A stretch of 64,000 nt of DNA from JBOGUF01 sp050696075 (GTDB lineage Bacteria > Chloroflexota > Chloroflexia > Thermomicrobiales > UBA6265): assembly GCA_050696075.1 (NCBI GenBank), contig JBOGUF010000115.1, forward strand, positions 12,402 to 76,401, in the 5' to 3' direction. The notes beneath the pieces were generated by a model, which had not been told where the DNA came from, searched no databases, and saw nothing but the letters and a program-made list of their open reading frames with translations. Position numbers and translations under genes: made by a program. Every line of letters starts with the position of its first letter. The first letter of the stretch is position 1. This document shows, piece by piece, positions 17,229 through 26,443 of this stretch.

Positions 17229-18188
17229 ATGCGTAGTCTTTCTTTAGCACGGCCACGAAGCGCCCAGCGCACCAGCGTCAGCGGCGGTCTGACGCTCCGG
17301 CAGCGGATGTGGCGCGACCGCTGGATGCACCTCTTCTTCCTGCCGGGCGTGCTCTATTTCGTGGTCTTCATCTACTTGCCGCAGATCGGCAACATCATCG
17401 CCTTCAAGGACTATTCGCCCTTCCTTGGCTTTCGCGCGAGCCCCTGGGTCGGCTTCGACAACTTCGTCCGCATCTTCGACGACCCGGACTTTGCGACCGC
17501 GCTCAAGAACACGTTGCAAATCGAGGCTTTGCAACTCATCTTCGCCTTCCCCGCGCCGCTGGGCCTGGCGCTGCTGCTCAACAGCATGGTCGGCGACCGG
17601 ATCAAGCGCACGATCCAGTCGATCGTCTACCTGCCGCACTTCCTCTCCTGGGTGATCGTCATCTCCCTTTGGCAGCAGGTCTTCGGCGGCGATGGCTTCC
17701 TCAACCATGCCCTGCGCAACCAGGGGATGGACACAATCAACATTATGGGGAACCCGGACTTCTTCAAGCCGCTGGTCGTGCTCCAAATGATCTGGAAGGA
17801 GGCGGGCTGGGGCACGATCCTCTTCCTCGCCGCGTTGACCAAGATCGACGTCAGCCTCTACGAGGCGGCCGTGATGGACGGCGCGGGCGGCTGGCGTCGC
17901 CTGCGTGACGTCACCCTGCCGGGCATCCGGCCGGTGATCGTCCTGCTGCTGATCCTGCATCTAGCGTTCGCGCTCTCGGTCGGCTTCGAGCAGTACTACC
18001 TGCAACGCAACGCGGTCGGCGCGGGCGCGGCGGAGGTGCTCGACACCTTCATCTACTTCCGCGGCATCCAGAGCGGCGATTGGGGGTTTGCGACCGCGGT
18101 CGGCATGGTCCGCGGCATTGTCGGCGCCATCCTGATCTTTGCCGCCAATTGGGTCGCCAAGAAGCTCGGCGAGGAAGGGATCTTCTAA
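17229..18188 (+). CDS. lplB: LplB-type ABC transporter permease
   Basis: A 319-residue inner-membrane permease. The DRWMHLFFLPGVLYFVVFIYLPQ start and FKDYSPFLGF loop are characteristic of LplB/YteP. The EAA motif appears as SLYEAAVMDGAGGWRRLRDVTLPG near residue 214. Six membrane helices are expected. It pairs with the next gene by stop/start overlap (TAATG). The ribosome-binding site before ATG 17229 is weak. It would import oligosaccharides bound by the two preceding proteins. Confidence 0.92.
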   Translation: MRSLSLARPRSAQRTSVSGGLTLRQRMWRDRWMHLFFLPGVLYFVVFIYLPQIGNIIAFKDYSPFLGFRASPWVGFDNFVRIFDDPDFATALKNTLQIEALQLIFAFPAPLGLALLLNSMVGDRIKRTIQSIVYLPHFLSWVIVISLWQQVFGGDGFLNHALRNQGMDTINIMGNPDFFKPLVVLQMIWKEAGWGTILFLAALTKIDVSLYEAAVMDGAGGWRRLRDVTLPGIRPVIVLLLILHLAFALSVGFEQYYLQRNAVGAGAAEVLDTFIYFRGIQSGDWGFATAVGMVRGIVGAILIFAANWVAKKLGEEGIF

Positions 18189-19177
18189 TGGCGCTTCCGA
18201 CCTCCGACGTTGTCACCAGTCCCGGCAGTGCCCAGACCGTCGGCTCGGCGCTTGCCGCCAGCGAGCCGCGCTTCTGGCGCAGGCGCAAGCCTCGCAAGCA
18301 AGCGCCTTGGATGGAGGATCCGCACCCGCTCGTGCAGATCGCCAAGGGCATCATCCTGGCCTTCATCGTCGTCGTAATGCTCTTCCCCTTCGTCCATGTC
18401 GTCGCCGTCAGCTTCTCCTCCTATCAGGACGTGCTCACTGGCGGATTGATCCTCTTTCCCACCAACCCGACGCTCGACGCCTACCGCGTCGTCTTTGGCG
18501 ACGGCACCGTGGTTCAGGCGCTCAAGGTCAGCGCCGGGCTAACGATCTTCGGCGCCGCGACGCAGATGATCGCGACGACGGCGATGGCCTACGGGCTCTC
18601 GCGGCCGAGCGTGCCCGGCTCCCGATTCGCCCTGCTGCTCGTCCTGGGCGCGATGCTCTTCTATCCCGGCATGATCCCCAGCTTCCTGCTGATCAAGGAG
18701 CTCGGCCTGCTCGACACCTACCCCTCGCTGATCCTGCCGGGGCTGATTGGCGCCTTCAACATGATCATCCTGCGCCAGTTCTTCATGAACCTGCCGCAGG
18801 AGTTGCTCGACTCGGCCAAGATCGACGGCGCCTCCGACTTCCGCGTCCTCTTCAGTATCGTCCTGCCGCTCTCGAAGGCGGTGCTGGCGGTGGTCGCGCT
18901 CTTCTACGCGGTCGGCATCTGGAACAGCTTCTTCAACGCCATCCTCTACATGAACACGCCGAGCAAATGGCCGGTCCAGGTCATCCTTCAGCAGATCGTG
19001 CTGGAAGGAACGGCGCTCAACCAGGCGTCGCTTCTGAACCCGAACCAGCCGCCGCCGCCACCGGCGACGATCGAGATGGCGGTCGTCGTCATCGCCACGT
19101 TACCGATCCTGATCGTCTACCCTTTCCTCCAGAAGTACTTCACCCGCGGCGTGCTGACCGGCGCGATCAAGGGGTAG
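18188..19177 (+). CDS. lplC: LplC-type ABC transporter permease
   Basis: A 329-residue permease of the LplC/YtcP type. ATG 18188 shares its A with the TAA of lplB, implying translational coupling; upstream in-frame codons back to 18080 are an out-of-phase reading of lplB. The cytoplasmic N-terminus of about 50 residues is followed by the first membrane helix (IILAFIVVVMLFPFVHVV). The EAA motif is ELLDSAKIDGASDFRVLFSIVLPLS near residue 203. The C-terminus VLTGAIKG is typical. No ATPase gene is adjacent. Confidence 0.92.
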   Translation: MALPTSDVVTSPGSAQTVGSALAASEPRFWRRRKPRKQAPWMEDPHPLVQIAKGIILAFIVVVMLFPFVHVVAVSFSSYQDVLTGGLILFPTNPTLDAYRVVFGDGTVVQALKVSAGLTIFGAATQMIATTAMAYGLSRPSVPGSRFALLLVLGAMLFYPGMIPSFLLIKELGLLDTYPSLILPGLIGAFNMIILRQFFMNLPQELLDSAKIDGASDFRVLFSIVLPLSKAVLAVVALFYAVGIWNSFFNAILYMNTPSKWPVQVILQQIVLEGTALNQASLLNPNQPPPPPATIEMAVVVIATLPILIVYPFLQKYFTRGVLTGAIKG

Positions 19178-19179
19178 GC

Positions 19180-19242
19180 GAGTACTGAGTACTGAGTACT
19201 GAGTACTGAGTACCGAGTACCGAGTACCGAGTACCGAGTGCC
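19180..19242. repeat. Heptamer tandem array, unit GAGTACT/C, nine copies
   Basis: Nine 7-bp units directly after lplC: four GAGTACT, four GAGTACC and one GAGTGCC, followed by degenerate remnants. GAGTACT-GAGTACT is itself rich in AGTACT palindromes. Shorter arrays of the same unit lie at 24573-24593, 32493-32506 and 51392-51405. Confidence 0.9.
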
Positions 19243-19287
19243 CAGTTCTCGGTGCTGGGTGCTAGGTTGGCGGCATGAGGAGGGACG

Positions 19288-20136
19288 ATGCGGGTGTTGG
19301 TGACCGGCGGGAGCGGCCGGGTAGGGCAATTCACGATCGCCGATCTGCTGGCGAACGGGCATGAGGCGATCAACGCCGACCGGGCGCGGCCGAGGGGAGA
19401 CGGTGGACCGCCGGTGCGATTCGTCGAGACCGACCTGACCGACGTGGGGCAGGTGGCTGGGGCGCTGCACGGGTGCGACGCGGTGATTCACCTGGGGGCA
19501 ATTCCGTCGCCCTATGGGCATCCGGACGAGGTGGTCTTCGGCAATAACACGCGAGCAACCTTCGCCGTCTTGCAAGCCGCCTCATTGCTCGGCGTGAAGC
19601 GGGCGGCGATCGCGTCGAGTGGGTCTGCCTACGGCACGGCCTACGCGCCGACGCGGGTCGTGCCGTGCTATGCGCCGCTCGACGAGGAGCACCCGCTGCT
19701 CAACCACGATTGCTACGGTCTCTCGAAAGAGGTCGACGAGCGCACCGCCGAGATGTTCCACCGGCGCACCGGGATGCAGGTCGCGGCGCTGCGCTTCCAC
19801 TGGGTGGCGCTGCCAGAGGAACTCGCCAAGATGGAACCTGCCGGAACCAAAGACCCGGCCGGGCTGGCCCGGCTGCTCTGGGGCTACGTCGACGCGCGCG
19901 ATGCCGGCGCCGCCTGCCGGCTGGCCATCGAGGCCGACGGGTTCGGGTTCGCCGCCTTCAACATCGTCGCGGCCGATACCCTCTCCGTCGAGCCGACCGA
20001 AGACCTGATCCGGCAGTACCTCCCGGAAACCGAGATCCGGTCGCCGATCCCAAGAACGGCTGGCGGCTTTGCCATCGAGAAGGCCAAGCGCCTCCTGGGT
20101 TGGGAACCGCGGCATTCCTGGAGAGATTCACGGTGA
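19288..20136 (+). CDS. NAD-dependent epimerase/dehydratase-family protein
   Basis: A 282-residue extended short-chain dehydrogenase. TGGSGRVGQF at 7-16 is the Rossmann glycine motif, SSGSAYG carries the catalytic Ser and YGLSK the catalytic Tyr-Lys. The length and the lack of a UDP-sugar-binding extension are compatible with uronate dehydrogenase-like or small epimerase members. It follows the LplABC importer and is convergent with the rhamnosidase, so action on an imported sugar or uronate is likely. The exact substrate is open. Confidence 0.8.
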   Translation: MRVLVTGGSGRVGQFTIADLLANGHEAINADRARPRGDGGPPVRFVETDLTDVGQVAGALHGCDAVIHLGAIPSPYGHPDEVVFGNNTRATFAVLQAASLLGVKRAAIASSGSAYGTAYAPTRVVPCYAPLDEEHPLLNHDCYGLSKEVDERTAEMFHRRTGMQVAALRFHWVALPEELAKMEPAGTKDPAGLARLLWGYVDARDAGAACRLAIEADGFGFAAFNIVAADTLSVEPTEDLIRQYLPETEIRSPIPRTAGGFAIEKAKRLLGWEPRHSWRDSR

Positions 20137-20171
20137 GGGATGCGGGCGAGTCGCCGACTCACCCGGCCTAC

Positions 20172-22826
20172 CTAGGTCGGCGCTAGGGTCGTTCGAAACA
20201 CGTACTGACCTGAGCCGATCGCGAAAACGGCGCGGTCCGCATCTTGTCGCAAGAATGTGACGCCTGGCGCGTTACCCGCCGGTTTGCCACCTTCGGTGAC
20301 ATGAGCCGCATCAGCGGCCGGAACATAGACGGTGGCGGTGACATTGGCCGGGATCGCGACGTCGAGGCGCAGACCGCCATCTTCGACGTGCCAGGCGCTC
20401 GTGATCTTGCCCCGAATCGAGTCGTATTCCGCTTTGGTCCAGGTGAGGCCACCGCCGGGGTAAGGGCGAATGACGACGTGCGCGTAGCCGGGCTGGGCGG
20501 AGTCGGTGTCGATGCCGGCAACGTGGCAGAAGAGCCATTCCCCGATCGAGCCGAAGGCGTAGTGGTTGAAGGAGTTCATGCCGGGGTCTTGGAAGCCGCG
20601 CGCCTCGGTCCACCCGTCCCACCGCTCCCAGATCGTCGTCGCGCCGTTGCGCAGCATGTAGCCCCAGGAGGGGTAGTCCTCGTTCAGAAGCAAGCGGTAG
20701 GCGAGGTCGGCGTGGCCCAGTTCCGTTAACAATGGGCAGAGGTAGCCGACGCCGACAAAGCCGGTGGTCAGGTGGCCGCCGTGGCGCTCGATGTCGTCAA
20801 CGAGATGGCGTGCCGCCTCCGCGCGGAGGTCGTCGGGCAAGAGGTCCATGCGCAAGGCCAGGACGTAGCCGGTCTGGGTGGCGCCGGCGACGCGGCCGTC
20901 GGCCGCGACGTAGGCGTCGATGAAGGCGGCCTTGATCTTGGCAAAGAGATCGTCGTAGCGCGCGGCGTCCGCATCGCGGCCGAGGGCGCGGGCCATGCGG
21001 GCCATCAGATCGGCGTCGTAGGCCCAATAGGCGGTGGCGAGGAGGTCCTTCGGCGTCGGGGCGTCGACGTTGAGCCAGTCGCCGAAGTCGTTGTTACGGC
21101 GATTGACCCACCGGTAGTCGGGATTGGCGGCGTAGATGTACTCCAGCCAGCGGGCCATGCCGTCGTAATGACGTTCGATCAGCCGCACGTCGCTGTATCG
21201 TTGGTAGAAGATCCAGGGGAGGATGACGCCGCCGTCGCCCCAAGCGGGGGCGCCGTCTGCCAGGTCGACGAGGCGGGGCGCGACGTCGGAGTAGGCTCCC
21301 TCTGGCGATTGGGCGTCAGCGACATCCTCCAGCCATTTGGTAAAGAAGGCGGCGACGTCACGGTTGAAGCAGGCGGTGCCGGCGTAAATCTGGGCGTCGG
21401 CCAGCCACCCGAGGCGCTCGTCGCGCTGCGGGCAGTCGGTGGGTATCGATAGGAAGTTGCCGCGCTGGCCCCAGACGATGGCGCGCTGAAGCTGATTCGC
21501 CATCTCGTTCGAGCAGGCGAAGGCGCCGGCCGGTGGCGTGGCCGATTCGACGACGCGGCCAGTGACGGCGTCGGGAGTGAGGGCGCCGGGGTAGCCGGTG
21601 ATCTCGACGTAGCGGAAGCCGTGGAAGGTGAAGCGCGGCTCGAAGTCCTCCTCGCCGTCACCGCGGAGGGTGTAGACGTCGGTCTGGCGAGCGAGGCGCA
21701 GATTGGTGGAGTAGAGGGTACCGTCGGGATTGAGGACTTCGGCAAAGCGAAGCTGGACGCGCGTGCCGGCCGGTCCCCGCACCTTCAGGCGAACCCAGCC
21801 GACCATATTCTGGCCCAGGTCGACGATGGCGGTTTGCTCATCAAGCGGCGTGATTGACCTCGGCATCAGTTCCTCGGTGACGCGGACCGGCTCGGCGCGG
21901 TCGGCGACGAGGGCCACGTCGTCCAGCGGTGCAGATCGCACCGGCGACCAATCGGCATCGTCGTAGCCCGGCGCATCCCAGCCGGGGAGTTCGGCGCGGG
22001 CGTCGTACTCCTCGCCCATGAGCAGATCGGACGAGCGAATGGGTCCGGTTGTCGCCCGCCACGTCTCGTCGGTGACGATGGTCGTGGTCGTGCCGTCCTC
22101 GTGCTCGACGACGAGTTGGGCCAGAAATTGCGGGTGCGTGCCGTAATGGTTGCGCTGGCCCTGGAAGCCGACGCTGCCGCAATACCAACCGGTCCCGAGG
22201 ATGGCGCCGAAGGTGTTCTCGCCTACATGGAGCAGATTGCCGACATCGTAGGTTTGGTATTGGATGCGCTTGGTGTAGTCGGTCCAGCCGGGAGAGAGAA
22301 CGGCGTCGCCGACGCGTTCGCCATTCAGCCGCGCCTCGTAGAGACCGCGGGCGGTGGCATAGAGCCGCGCCCGGCGGACCGGCTGAGATAGGGAAAAGGT
22401 GGTGCGTAGGAATGGGCTTGGTTCCGCGTCGTCTTTGCCAAGCGAAATCCATTGTCCTCGCCAGTCCTCCTGGTTAAGCAGACCCATCTCCCACCACGCG
22501 GGGGCACTGTAGGCCGACGCGGCATCCTTCTCGTCCCAGACGCGGACGGCCCAGAAGGCGCGTTGTCCGGAGACGAGGGGAGTGCCTTCGTAAGCCATGT
22601 GGACCGACTGACTACTGGCGATTTTCCCGGTATCCCAGAGGTCGCCGTCGCCGGCGATGAGCCGATCCTCGCTGGTAGATACGAGAATTTGGTATGCGGT
22701 TTGTCGGCGACCGCGGGCGTTCGCATCGAGGGTCCAGGAGAGGCGTGGTTGACTAATGTCGATGCCGAGGGGGTTGGTAAGGTATTCGCAGCGACGGGTG
22801 GTTGGTGTCAGGTCTGTTGTCGTCAT
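20172..22826 (-). CDS. GH78 alpha-L-rhamnosidase
   Basis: An 884-residue enzyme that removes terminal alpha-L-rhamnose from pectic or flavonoid glycosides. Domain order: N-terminal beta-sandwiches (LGIDISQPRLSW, then GLYEARLNGERVGDAVLSPGW), the (alpha/alpha)6 catalytic domain with PTDCPQRDERLGW, and a C-terminal beta domain. The acidic residues of DERLGW are in the active-site region. No signal peptide is seen, so it probably acts inside on imported oligosaccharides. ATG 22826 has GGAG 6-9 bases upstream; the longer frame to 22976 reads through an inverted repeat. Rhamnose mutarotase lies upstream on the same strand. Confidence 0.92.
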   Translation of the reverse strand: MTTTDLTPTTRRCEYLTNPLGIDISQPRLSWTLDANARGRRQTAYQILVSTSEDRLIAGDGDLWDTGKIASSQSVHMAYEGTPLVSGQRAFWAVRVWDEKDAASAYSAPAWWEMGLLNQEDWRGQWISLGKDDAEPSPFLRTTFSLSQPVRRARLYATARGLYEARLNGERVGDAVLSPGWTDYTKRIQYQTYDVGNLLHVGENTFGAILGTGWYCGSVGFQGQRNHYGTHPQFLAQLVVEHEDGTTTTIVTDETWRATTGPIRSSDLLMGEEYDARAELPGWDAPGYDDADWSPVRSAPLDDVALVADRAEPVRVTEELMPRSITPLDEQTAIVDLGQNMVGWVRLKVRGPAGTRVQLRFAEVLNPDGTLYSTNLRLARQTDVYTLRGDGEEDFEPRFTFHGFRYVEITGYPGALTPDAVTGRVVESATPPAGAFACSNEMANQLQRAIVWGQRGNFLSIPTDCPQRDERLGWLADAQIYAGTACFNRDVAAFFTKWLEDVADAQSPEGAYSDVAPRLVDLADGAPAWGDGGVILPWIFYQRYSDVRLIERHYDGMARWLEYIYAANPDYRWVNRRNNDFGDWLNVDAPTPKDLLATAYWAYDADLMARMARALGRDADAARYDDLFAKIKAAFIDAYVAADGRVAGATQTGYVLALRMDLLPDDLRAEAARHLVDDIERHGGHLTTGFVGVGYLCPLLTELGHADLAYRLLLNEDYPSWGYMLRNGATTIWERWDGWTEARGFQDPGMNSFNHYAFGSIGEWLFCHVAGIDTDSAQPGYAHVVIRPYPGGGLTWTKAEYDSIRGKITSAWHVEDGGLRLDVAIPANVTATVYVPAADAAHVTEGGKPAGNAPGVTFLRQDADRAVFAIGSGQYVFRTTLAPT

Positions 22827-22856
22827 GGTGCTCCACATCACCTTTGAGTTGGCCTC

Positions 22857-23009
22857 GCCCGGAGCTAAAGACTCCGGGCTGACCCAGCTAACCCCCCTGA
22901 AGGGGGCTCCGTCCGTCATTCCAACCGCCTCCCCGTCACTCCGACCGAAGAGAGGAGTCTCGCCTCGCAAGGCCAACGAAGGAGATTCCTCGTGACCTCG
23001 GAATGACGG
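22857..23009. repeat. Compound hairpins plus family A inverted repeat
   Basis: An 8-bp stem (GCCCGGAG/CTCCGGGC, 22857-22879), a CCCCCT/AGGGGG stem near 22892-22905, and outer TCCGTCATTCC (about 22911) with GGAATGACGGA (about 22999-23009). These fill the gap between rhaM and the rhamnosidase gene. Confidence 0.6.
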
Positions 23010-23018
23010 GAGAAATCG

Positions 23019-23336
23019 TCAATCCAGCCGAAACACTTCCTCCATTTGGCGGACCGAATCGGTGCTATCGGGGTCGATGGGGGTAGCGAGGAAATTGGTC
23101 ATCCATGCCTGCCAGCGACGGTTGGCGTCGCTCTTGGCCATGGCGGCCTGGGCGGCGTCCCAATCGTCGCATTCGAGGTAGCCGAAGAGTTCGGGGCCGT
23201 CGGCGAAGATCGAGTAGTTGCGGTAGCCGGCGTCGCGCATGTCGCGCAGCAGGTCCGGCCAGACGTCGCGGTGGTGCTCGATGTATTCGTCGAGCTGGTC
23301 GGGCTTGACCCAGAGCCGAAAGGCGATCCGCGCCAT
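23019..23336 (-). CDS. rhaM: L-rhamnose mutarotase
   Basis: A 105-residue protein that matches RhaM over its whole length: RIAFRLWVKPDQLDEYIEHHRDVWPDLLRDMRDAGYRNYSIF, with the catalytic-region His-His, and a YLECDDW segment. RhaM interconverts the alpha and beta anomers of L-rhamnose, supplying the form used by the next enzyme. It lies upstream of the rhamnosidase gene and divergent from the rhamnonate dehydratase gene. The length is normal. Confidence 0.93.
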   Translation of the reverse strand: MARIAFRLWVKPDQLDEYIEHHRDVWPDLLRDMRDAGYRNYSIFADGPELFGYLECDDWDAAQAAMAKSDANRRWQAWMTNFLATPIDPDSTDSVRQMEEVFRLD

Positions 23337-23428
23337 CTGATCCCTCCTCAGTTGACATTTGATAGGATGCGGCGGCTCATTCCGGAGCCGTCAGTTTGTG
23401 TGGCGGCAACGTACCAAAGGAGCGTTTT

Positions 23429-24574
23429 GTGCGCATCACCCGTGTGACGGCGACCCCGATCCGCCCGGCCGAGGCGCGGCCCGCCTCCTGGCTCTCCGAG
23501 TCGCTGGTGGCAAACCCGATGTCGATCTACCCGGAGTATCGGGAGCGGCGCTCCTCCTGGGGGGCGCGCTGGGGCGCCGAGGTGCTGGTCCGGATCGAGA
23601 CGGATGACGGCCTGGTCGGCATCGGCGGCAACGCGCCGGCCCCGGCAAAGCCGATGATCGAGCAGCATTTTGCTAACTTGCTCGCCGGCCAAGACCCCTT
23701 CGCGGTAGAGAAGCTCTGGGACCAGATGTTCCGCTCCTCCCTGCCGTATGGGCGTAAGGGGTTGCCGATCATGGCGATCAGCGCGGTCGACGTCGCCCTC
23801 TGGGACCTGATCGGCAAGGCGACGGGGCAACCGCTGTGGCGGCTGCTGGGCGGGAAGGTGCGCGACAGGCTGCCGACCTATTCGACCGGCAACGACGTGG
23901 CGCGCTACCAGGCGCTCGGTTTCCGTGCCTTCAAGCTGGCGATGCCGCACGGACCGGCCGACGGTTGGGAGGGGATGAAGGGGAACGTCGCGCTGGTCGA
24001 GCAGACGCGGGCAACGGTCGGGCCGGACGCCGAGATCATGCTTGACTGCTACATGGCCTGGAACGTCGAGTACACGGTGCGGATGGCCCATTTGCTGGAG
24101 CCGTATCGGGTGCGCTGGATCGAAGAATGCTTGCCGCCGGATGACTACGACGGCTACGCTCATCTGACTCGGACGATCCAGACGACGACCGTGGCCACCG
24201 GCGAGCACGAATACACCCGCTATGGCTTCAAAGAGCTGATCGGGCGGGGGTGCTGCCACATCCTGCAACCCGACCTCGCCTGGGTCGGCGGCATCACCGA
24301 AGCGCGCAAAGTGGCGGCGATGGCCTCCGCCTGGGGCCTCGACGTGATACCGCACGCGGGCGGCTTGCAACCGTGGGCGATCCACTTCATCGCCTCGCAG
24401 CCGAATACCCCCTGGGCCGAGTGCGTCGTCATCGGCAACGAGGGGGAAGACGACCCGGTTCGCTCCCTCTACCCATACCTCAACGGCGTGCCCCTGCCGC
24501 GGGACGGCTACATCTCGCCCTCCGACGAGCCGGGCGTCGGCGTGACGGTCAATCCGGCGTGGTTGGAAGAGTGA
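23429..24574 (+). CDS. rhmD: L-rhamnonate dehydratase (enolase superfamily)
   Basis: A 381-residue enzyme that dehydrates L-rhamnonate to 2-keto-3-deoxy-L-rhamnonate. Diagnostic segments: FKLAMPHGPADGW, the metal ligands in MLDCYM, WIEECLPPDDYDGY and ATGEHEYTRYGF, and the catalytic His region VIPHAGG. GTG 23429 was selected because AAAGGAG ends 6 bases before it. It sits between rhaM and an SDR dehydrogenase, giving a coherent non-phosphorylative rhamnose pathway. Other sugar-acid dehydratases of the same subgroup are the only real alternative. Confidence 0.9.
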   Translation: MRITRVTATPIRPAEARPASWLSESLVANPMSIYPEYRERRSSWGARWGAEVLVRIETDDGLVGIGGNAPAPAKPMIEQHFANLLAGQDPFAVEKLWDQMFRSSLPYGRKGLPIMAISAVDVALWDLIGKATGQPLWRLLGGKVRDRLPTYSTGNDVARYQALGFRAFKLAMPHGPADGWEGMKGNVALVEQTRATVGPDAEIMLDCYMAWNVEYTVRMAHLLEPYRVRWIEECLPPDDYDGYAHLTRTIQTTTVATGEHEYTRYGFKELIGRGCCHILQPDLAWVGGITEARKVAAMASAWGLDVIPHAGGLQPWAIHFIASQPNTPWAECVVIGNEGEDDPVRSLYPYLNGVPLPRDGYISPSDEPGVGVTVNPAWLEE

Positions 24575-24593
24575 GTATCGAGTACCGAGTACC
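24573..24593. repeat. Heptamer tandem array, unit GAGTACC, three copies
   Basis: GAGTATC, GAGTACC, GAGTACC start at the stop codon of rhmD and run into the short gap before the SDR gene. The unit is the same as in the large array at 19180. Confidence 0.7.
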
Positions 24594-24621
24594 GAGCGTT
24601 TCGTCGAGGCATCGATCCGTG

Positions 24622-25392
24622 ATGAGGGAGGGGCGCTTGGGCAGCAGGCGGTTTGAAGGGAAGGTCGCGATCGTCACGGGTGGGGCGCGGGGGATTGGGC
24701 GCGGGATTGCGCTGGAGCTGGCGGGTGAGGGGGCGGCGGTCGTCGTCAACCACGTTCGGGCGGAGGAAAGCGCACTCGATCTTGTTGAGGAGATCACCAG
24801 CGGTGGCGGTGCGGCCTTCGCGGTGCGGGCGGATGTGGGGAGGCGGCAGGACGCCGAAGCGTTGGTCGCGGCGGCGGTCGAACGGTTCGGACGGCTCCAC
24901 GTGCTGGTCAACAACGCCGGCATCTGCCCATTCCGCTCGTTCTGGGAGATGACCGACGAGGTCTGGGAAGGGACGGTACGGACGAACCTTTACGGCGGGT
25001 TCGTAACCAGTCCAGCCGCCGCGCGGGTGATGCGCGACCAGGGCGGCGGGGCGATCGTGCATATTTCGAGCGTTTCCAGCTATTTCGGCGGCCCGGAGCA
25101 GGTCCACTATTGCGCGACGAAAAGCGGCATCAACGCGATGACGGCGGCGATGGCGGTAGCGCTGGGCGAGCACAACATCCGCGTCAACGCCGTCCTCCCC
25201 GGCGGCGTGCCGACCGACATCAATCGTCACCACTGGGAGAACCGGCCCTGGACGAACCCAGGGCTGCCGGTGAACCGGCCGGGTCAACCATGGGACATCG
25301 CCCGCGCCGTCTGCTACCTGGCGTCGGACGACGCGGCCTGGCTGACGGGAGTGTTGCTGCCAGTGGACGGCGGGTTGACGGTGAAACGGTAA
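24622..25392 (+). CDS. SDR-family oxidoreductase, probable L-rhamnose dehydrogenase
   Basis: A 256-residue classical short-chain dehydrogenase: TGGARGIGRG (cofactor glycines), NNAG, ISSVSS with the catalytic Ser, and YCATKSG with Tyr and Lys. It ends in the usual PVDGGLTVKR. Placement right after rhmD suggests it oxidises L-rhamnose to rhamnono-lactone, the first step of the non-phosphorylative route; fucose or another sugar is possible. ATG 24622 is listed; TTG 24637, preceded by GGGAGGGG, is an equally good start. Confidence 0.82.
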   Translation: MREGRLGSRRFEGKVAIVTGGARGIGRGIALELAGEGAAVVVNHVRAEESALDLVEEITSGGGAAFAVRADVGRRQDAEALVAAAVERFGRLHVLVNNAGICPFRSFWEMTDEVWEGTVRTNLYGGFVTSPAAARVMRDQGGGAIVHISSVSSYFGGPEQVHYCATKSGINAMTAAMAVALGEHNIRVNAVLPGGVPTDINRHHWENRPWTNPGLPVNRPGQPWDIARAVCYLASDDAAWLTGVLLPVDGGLTVKR

Positions 25393-25528
25393 GGCACCGT
25401 GCGTTCGTTTAATACCCACCTCCAACCGCCACGCGACGGGTATCTGGCCCGACGCCGAGGGAGGGGAGAGTGGGGCGGATGTCCGCTGGGCGCGGGCTTG
25501 GGGGGGATAGGGGGCCATCACACACCCA

Positions 25529-26425
25529 TCACCCCTTCAAGGCCCCCGACGTGAGACCGCGCACGTAGTAGCGCATGCCGAAGGCGAAGAGGATCACCAA
25601 TGGCAGCGAGGCGACGGCGTAGGCGGCCATGCGTGGACCCCAGTTGACGGTGCCGAATTCGTTGCGGAACTGGGTGAGGCCGACAGTGACGACCTGGATG
25701 TTCGGATCGGAGATGGTCAGCAGGGGCCAAATGAAGTCGTTGTAGGTGGCGACGAGGTGCATGATGGCGAGCGTGACGAGGATCGGCCAGGAGAGGGGGA
25801 GGGCGATGCGGCCGTACTGCTGGAACTCGGAGGCGCCGTCCACTTTCGCCGCGTCGAAGAGTTCTTGCGGCAAGGTGGCGAAGAAGGAGCGGCAGAGGAG
25901 GATGCCGAAGACCTGCCCGCCGGCCGTCCAGGGCAGGATCAGGGCCCATGGCGTGTTGATGAGGCCGAGGTCGCGGACGAGGACGAAGGCGGGGATGAGC
26001 GTCAGCACGCCGGGCACCATCAGCAAGGCGAGGATGACGACGTAGATGAACTCCTTGCCGGGGAAGCGGTGGCGGGCAAAGACGTAGCCGCTAAGTGAGG
26101 AGAGGAATACAACGCCCGCGACGGAGGCCAAGGAGTAGAGGAGACTATTGAAAATGTAGCGGCGCATCGTCGTCCAGCCGTCCCGGTAATTCTCCCAGCG
26201 GATCGGGTCGGGCAGGTTCCAGAAGCGGCCGTAGATCTGACCGTTGTCCTTCAACGAGAGGAAGAACATGAGGGCAATGGTGACGAAGCTGAGCACGAGG
26301 ATGGCAACCAGAATGACGAAGAGCGCCGTCTGCCCCGCCCAGACCTTGTGCCGATCGCGCGATCTCGCCATGCCGCGCGGGCGGGCGGCGACCTCGGTCG
26401 TCGACTGGGTGATGGCCTTCGCCAT
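25529..26425 (-). CDS. Sugar ABC permease, MalG type (importer 3)
   Basis: A 298-residue permease. A charged N-terminus (ARPRGMARSRDRHK) is followed by six membrane helices. The EAA loop ELFDAAKVDGASEFQQYGRIALPLS lies near residue 195, and it ends in GLTSGALKG. It is the last gene of the importer 3 operon, 18 bases after the propeller-permease fusion. The ribosome-binding site AGGAGAAACC lies before ATG 26425. The preceding 136-base gap to the convergent SDR gene shows no recognisable feature. Confidence 0.92.
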   Translation of the reverse strand: MAKAITQSTTEVAARPRGMARSRDRHKVWAGQTALFVILVAILVLSFVTIALMFFLSLKDNGQIYGRFWNLPDPIRWENYRDGWTTMRRYIFNSLLYSLASVAGVVFLSSLSGYVFARHRFPGKEFIYVVILALLMVPGVLTLIPAFVLVRDLGLINTPWALILPWTAGGQVFGILLCRSFFATLPQELFDAAKVDGASEFQQYGRIALPLSWPILVTLAIMHLVATYNDFIWPLLTISDPNIQVVTVGLTQFRNEFGTVNWGPRMAAYAVASLPLVILFAFGMRYYVRGLTSGALKG

Positions 26426-26443
26426 GTGGTTTCTCCTGGGTTC

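Noticed and set aside
19180..19242. CRISPR-like array
   Set aside because: The units are contiguous 7-mers without spacers; this is a tandem repeat.
19288..20136. Naming the epimerase-like gene uronate dehydrogenase
   Set aside because: The motifs fit several small SDR families and no substrate residue is decisive.
25393..25528. Regulatory RNA or gene between the SDR and importer 3
   Set aside because: No ORF, stem-loop or promoter stands out in this convergent gap.
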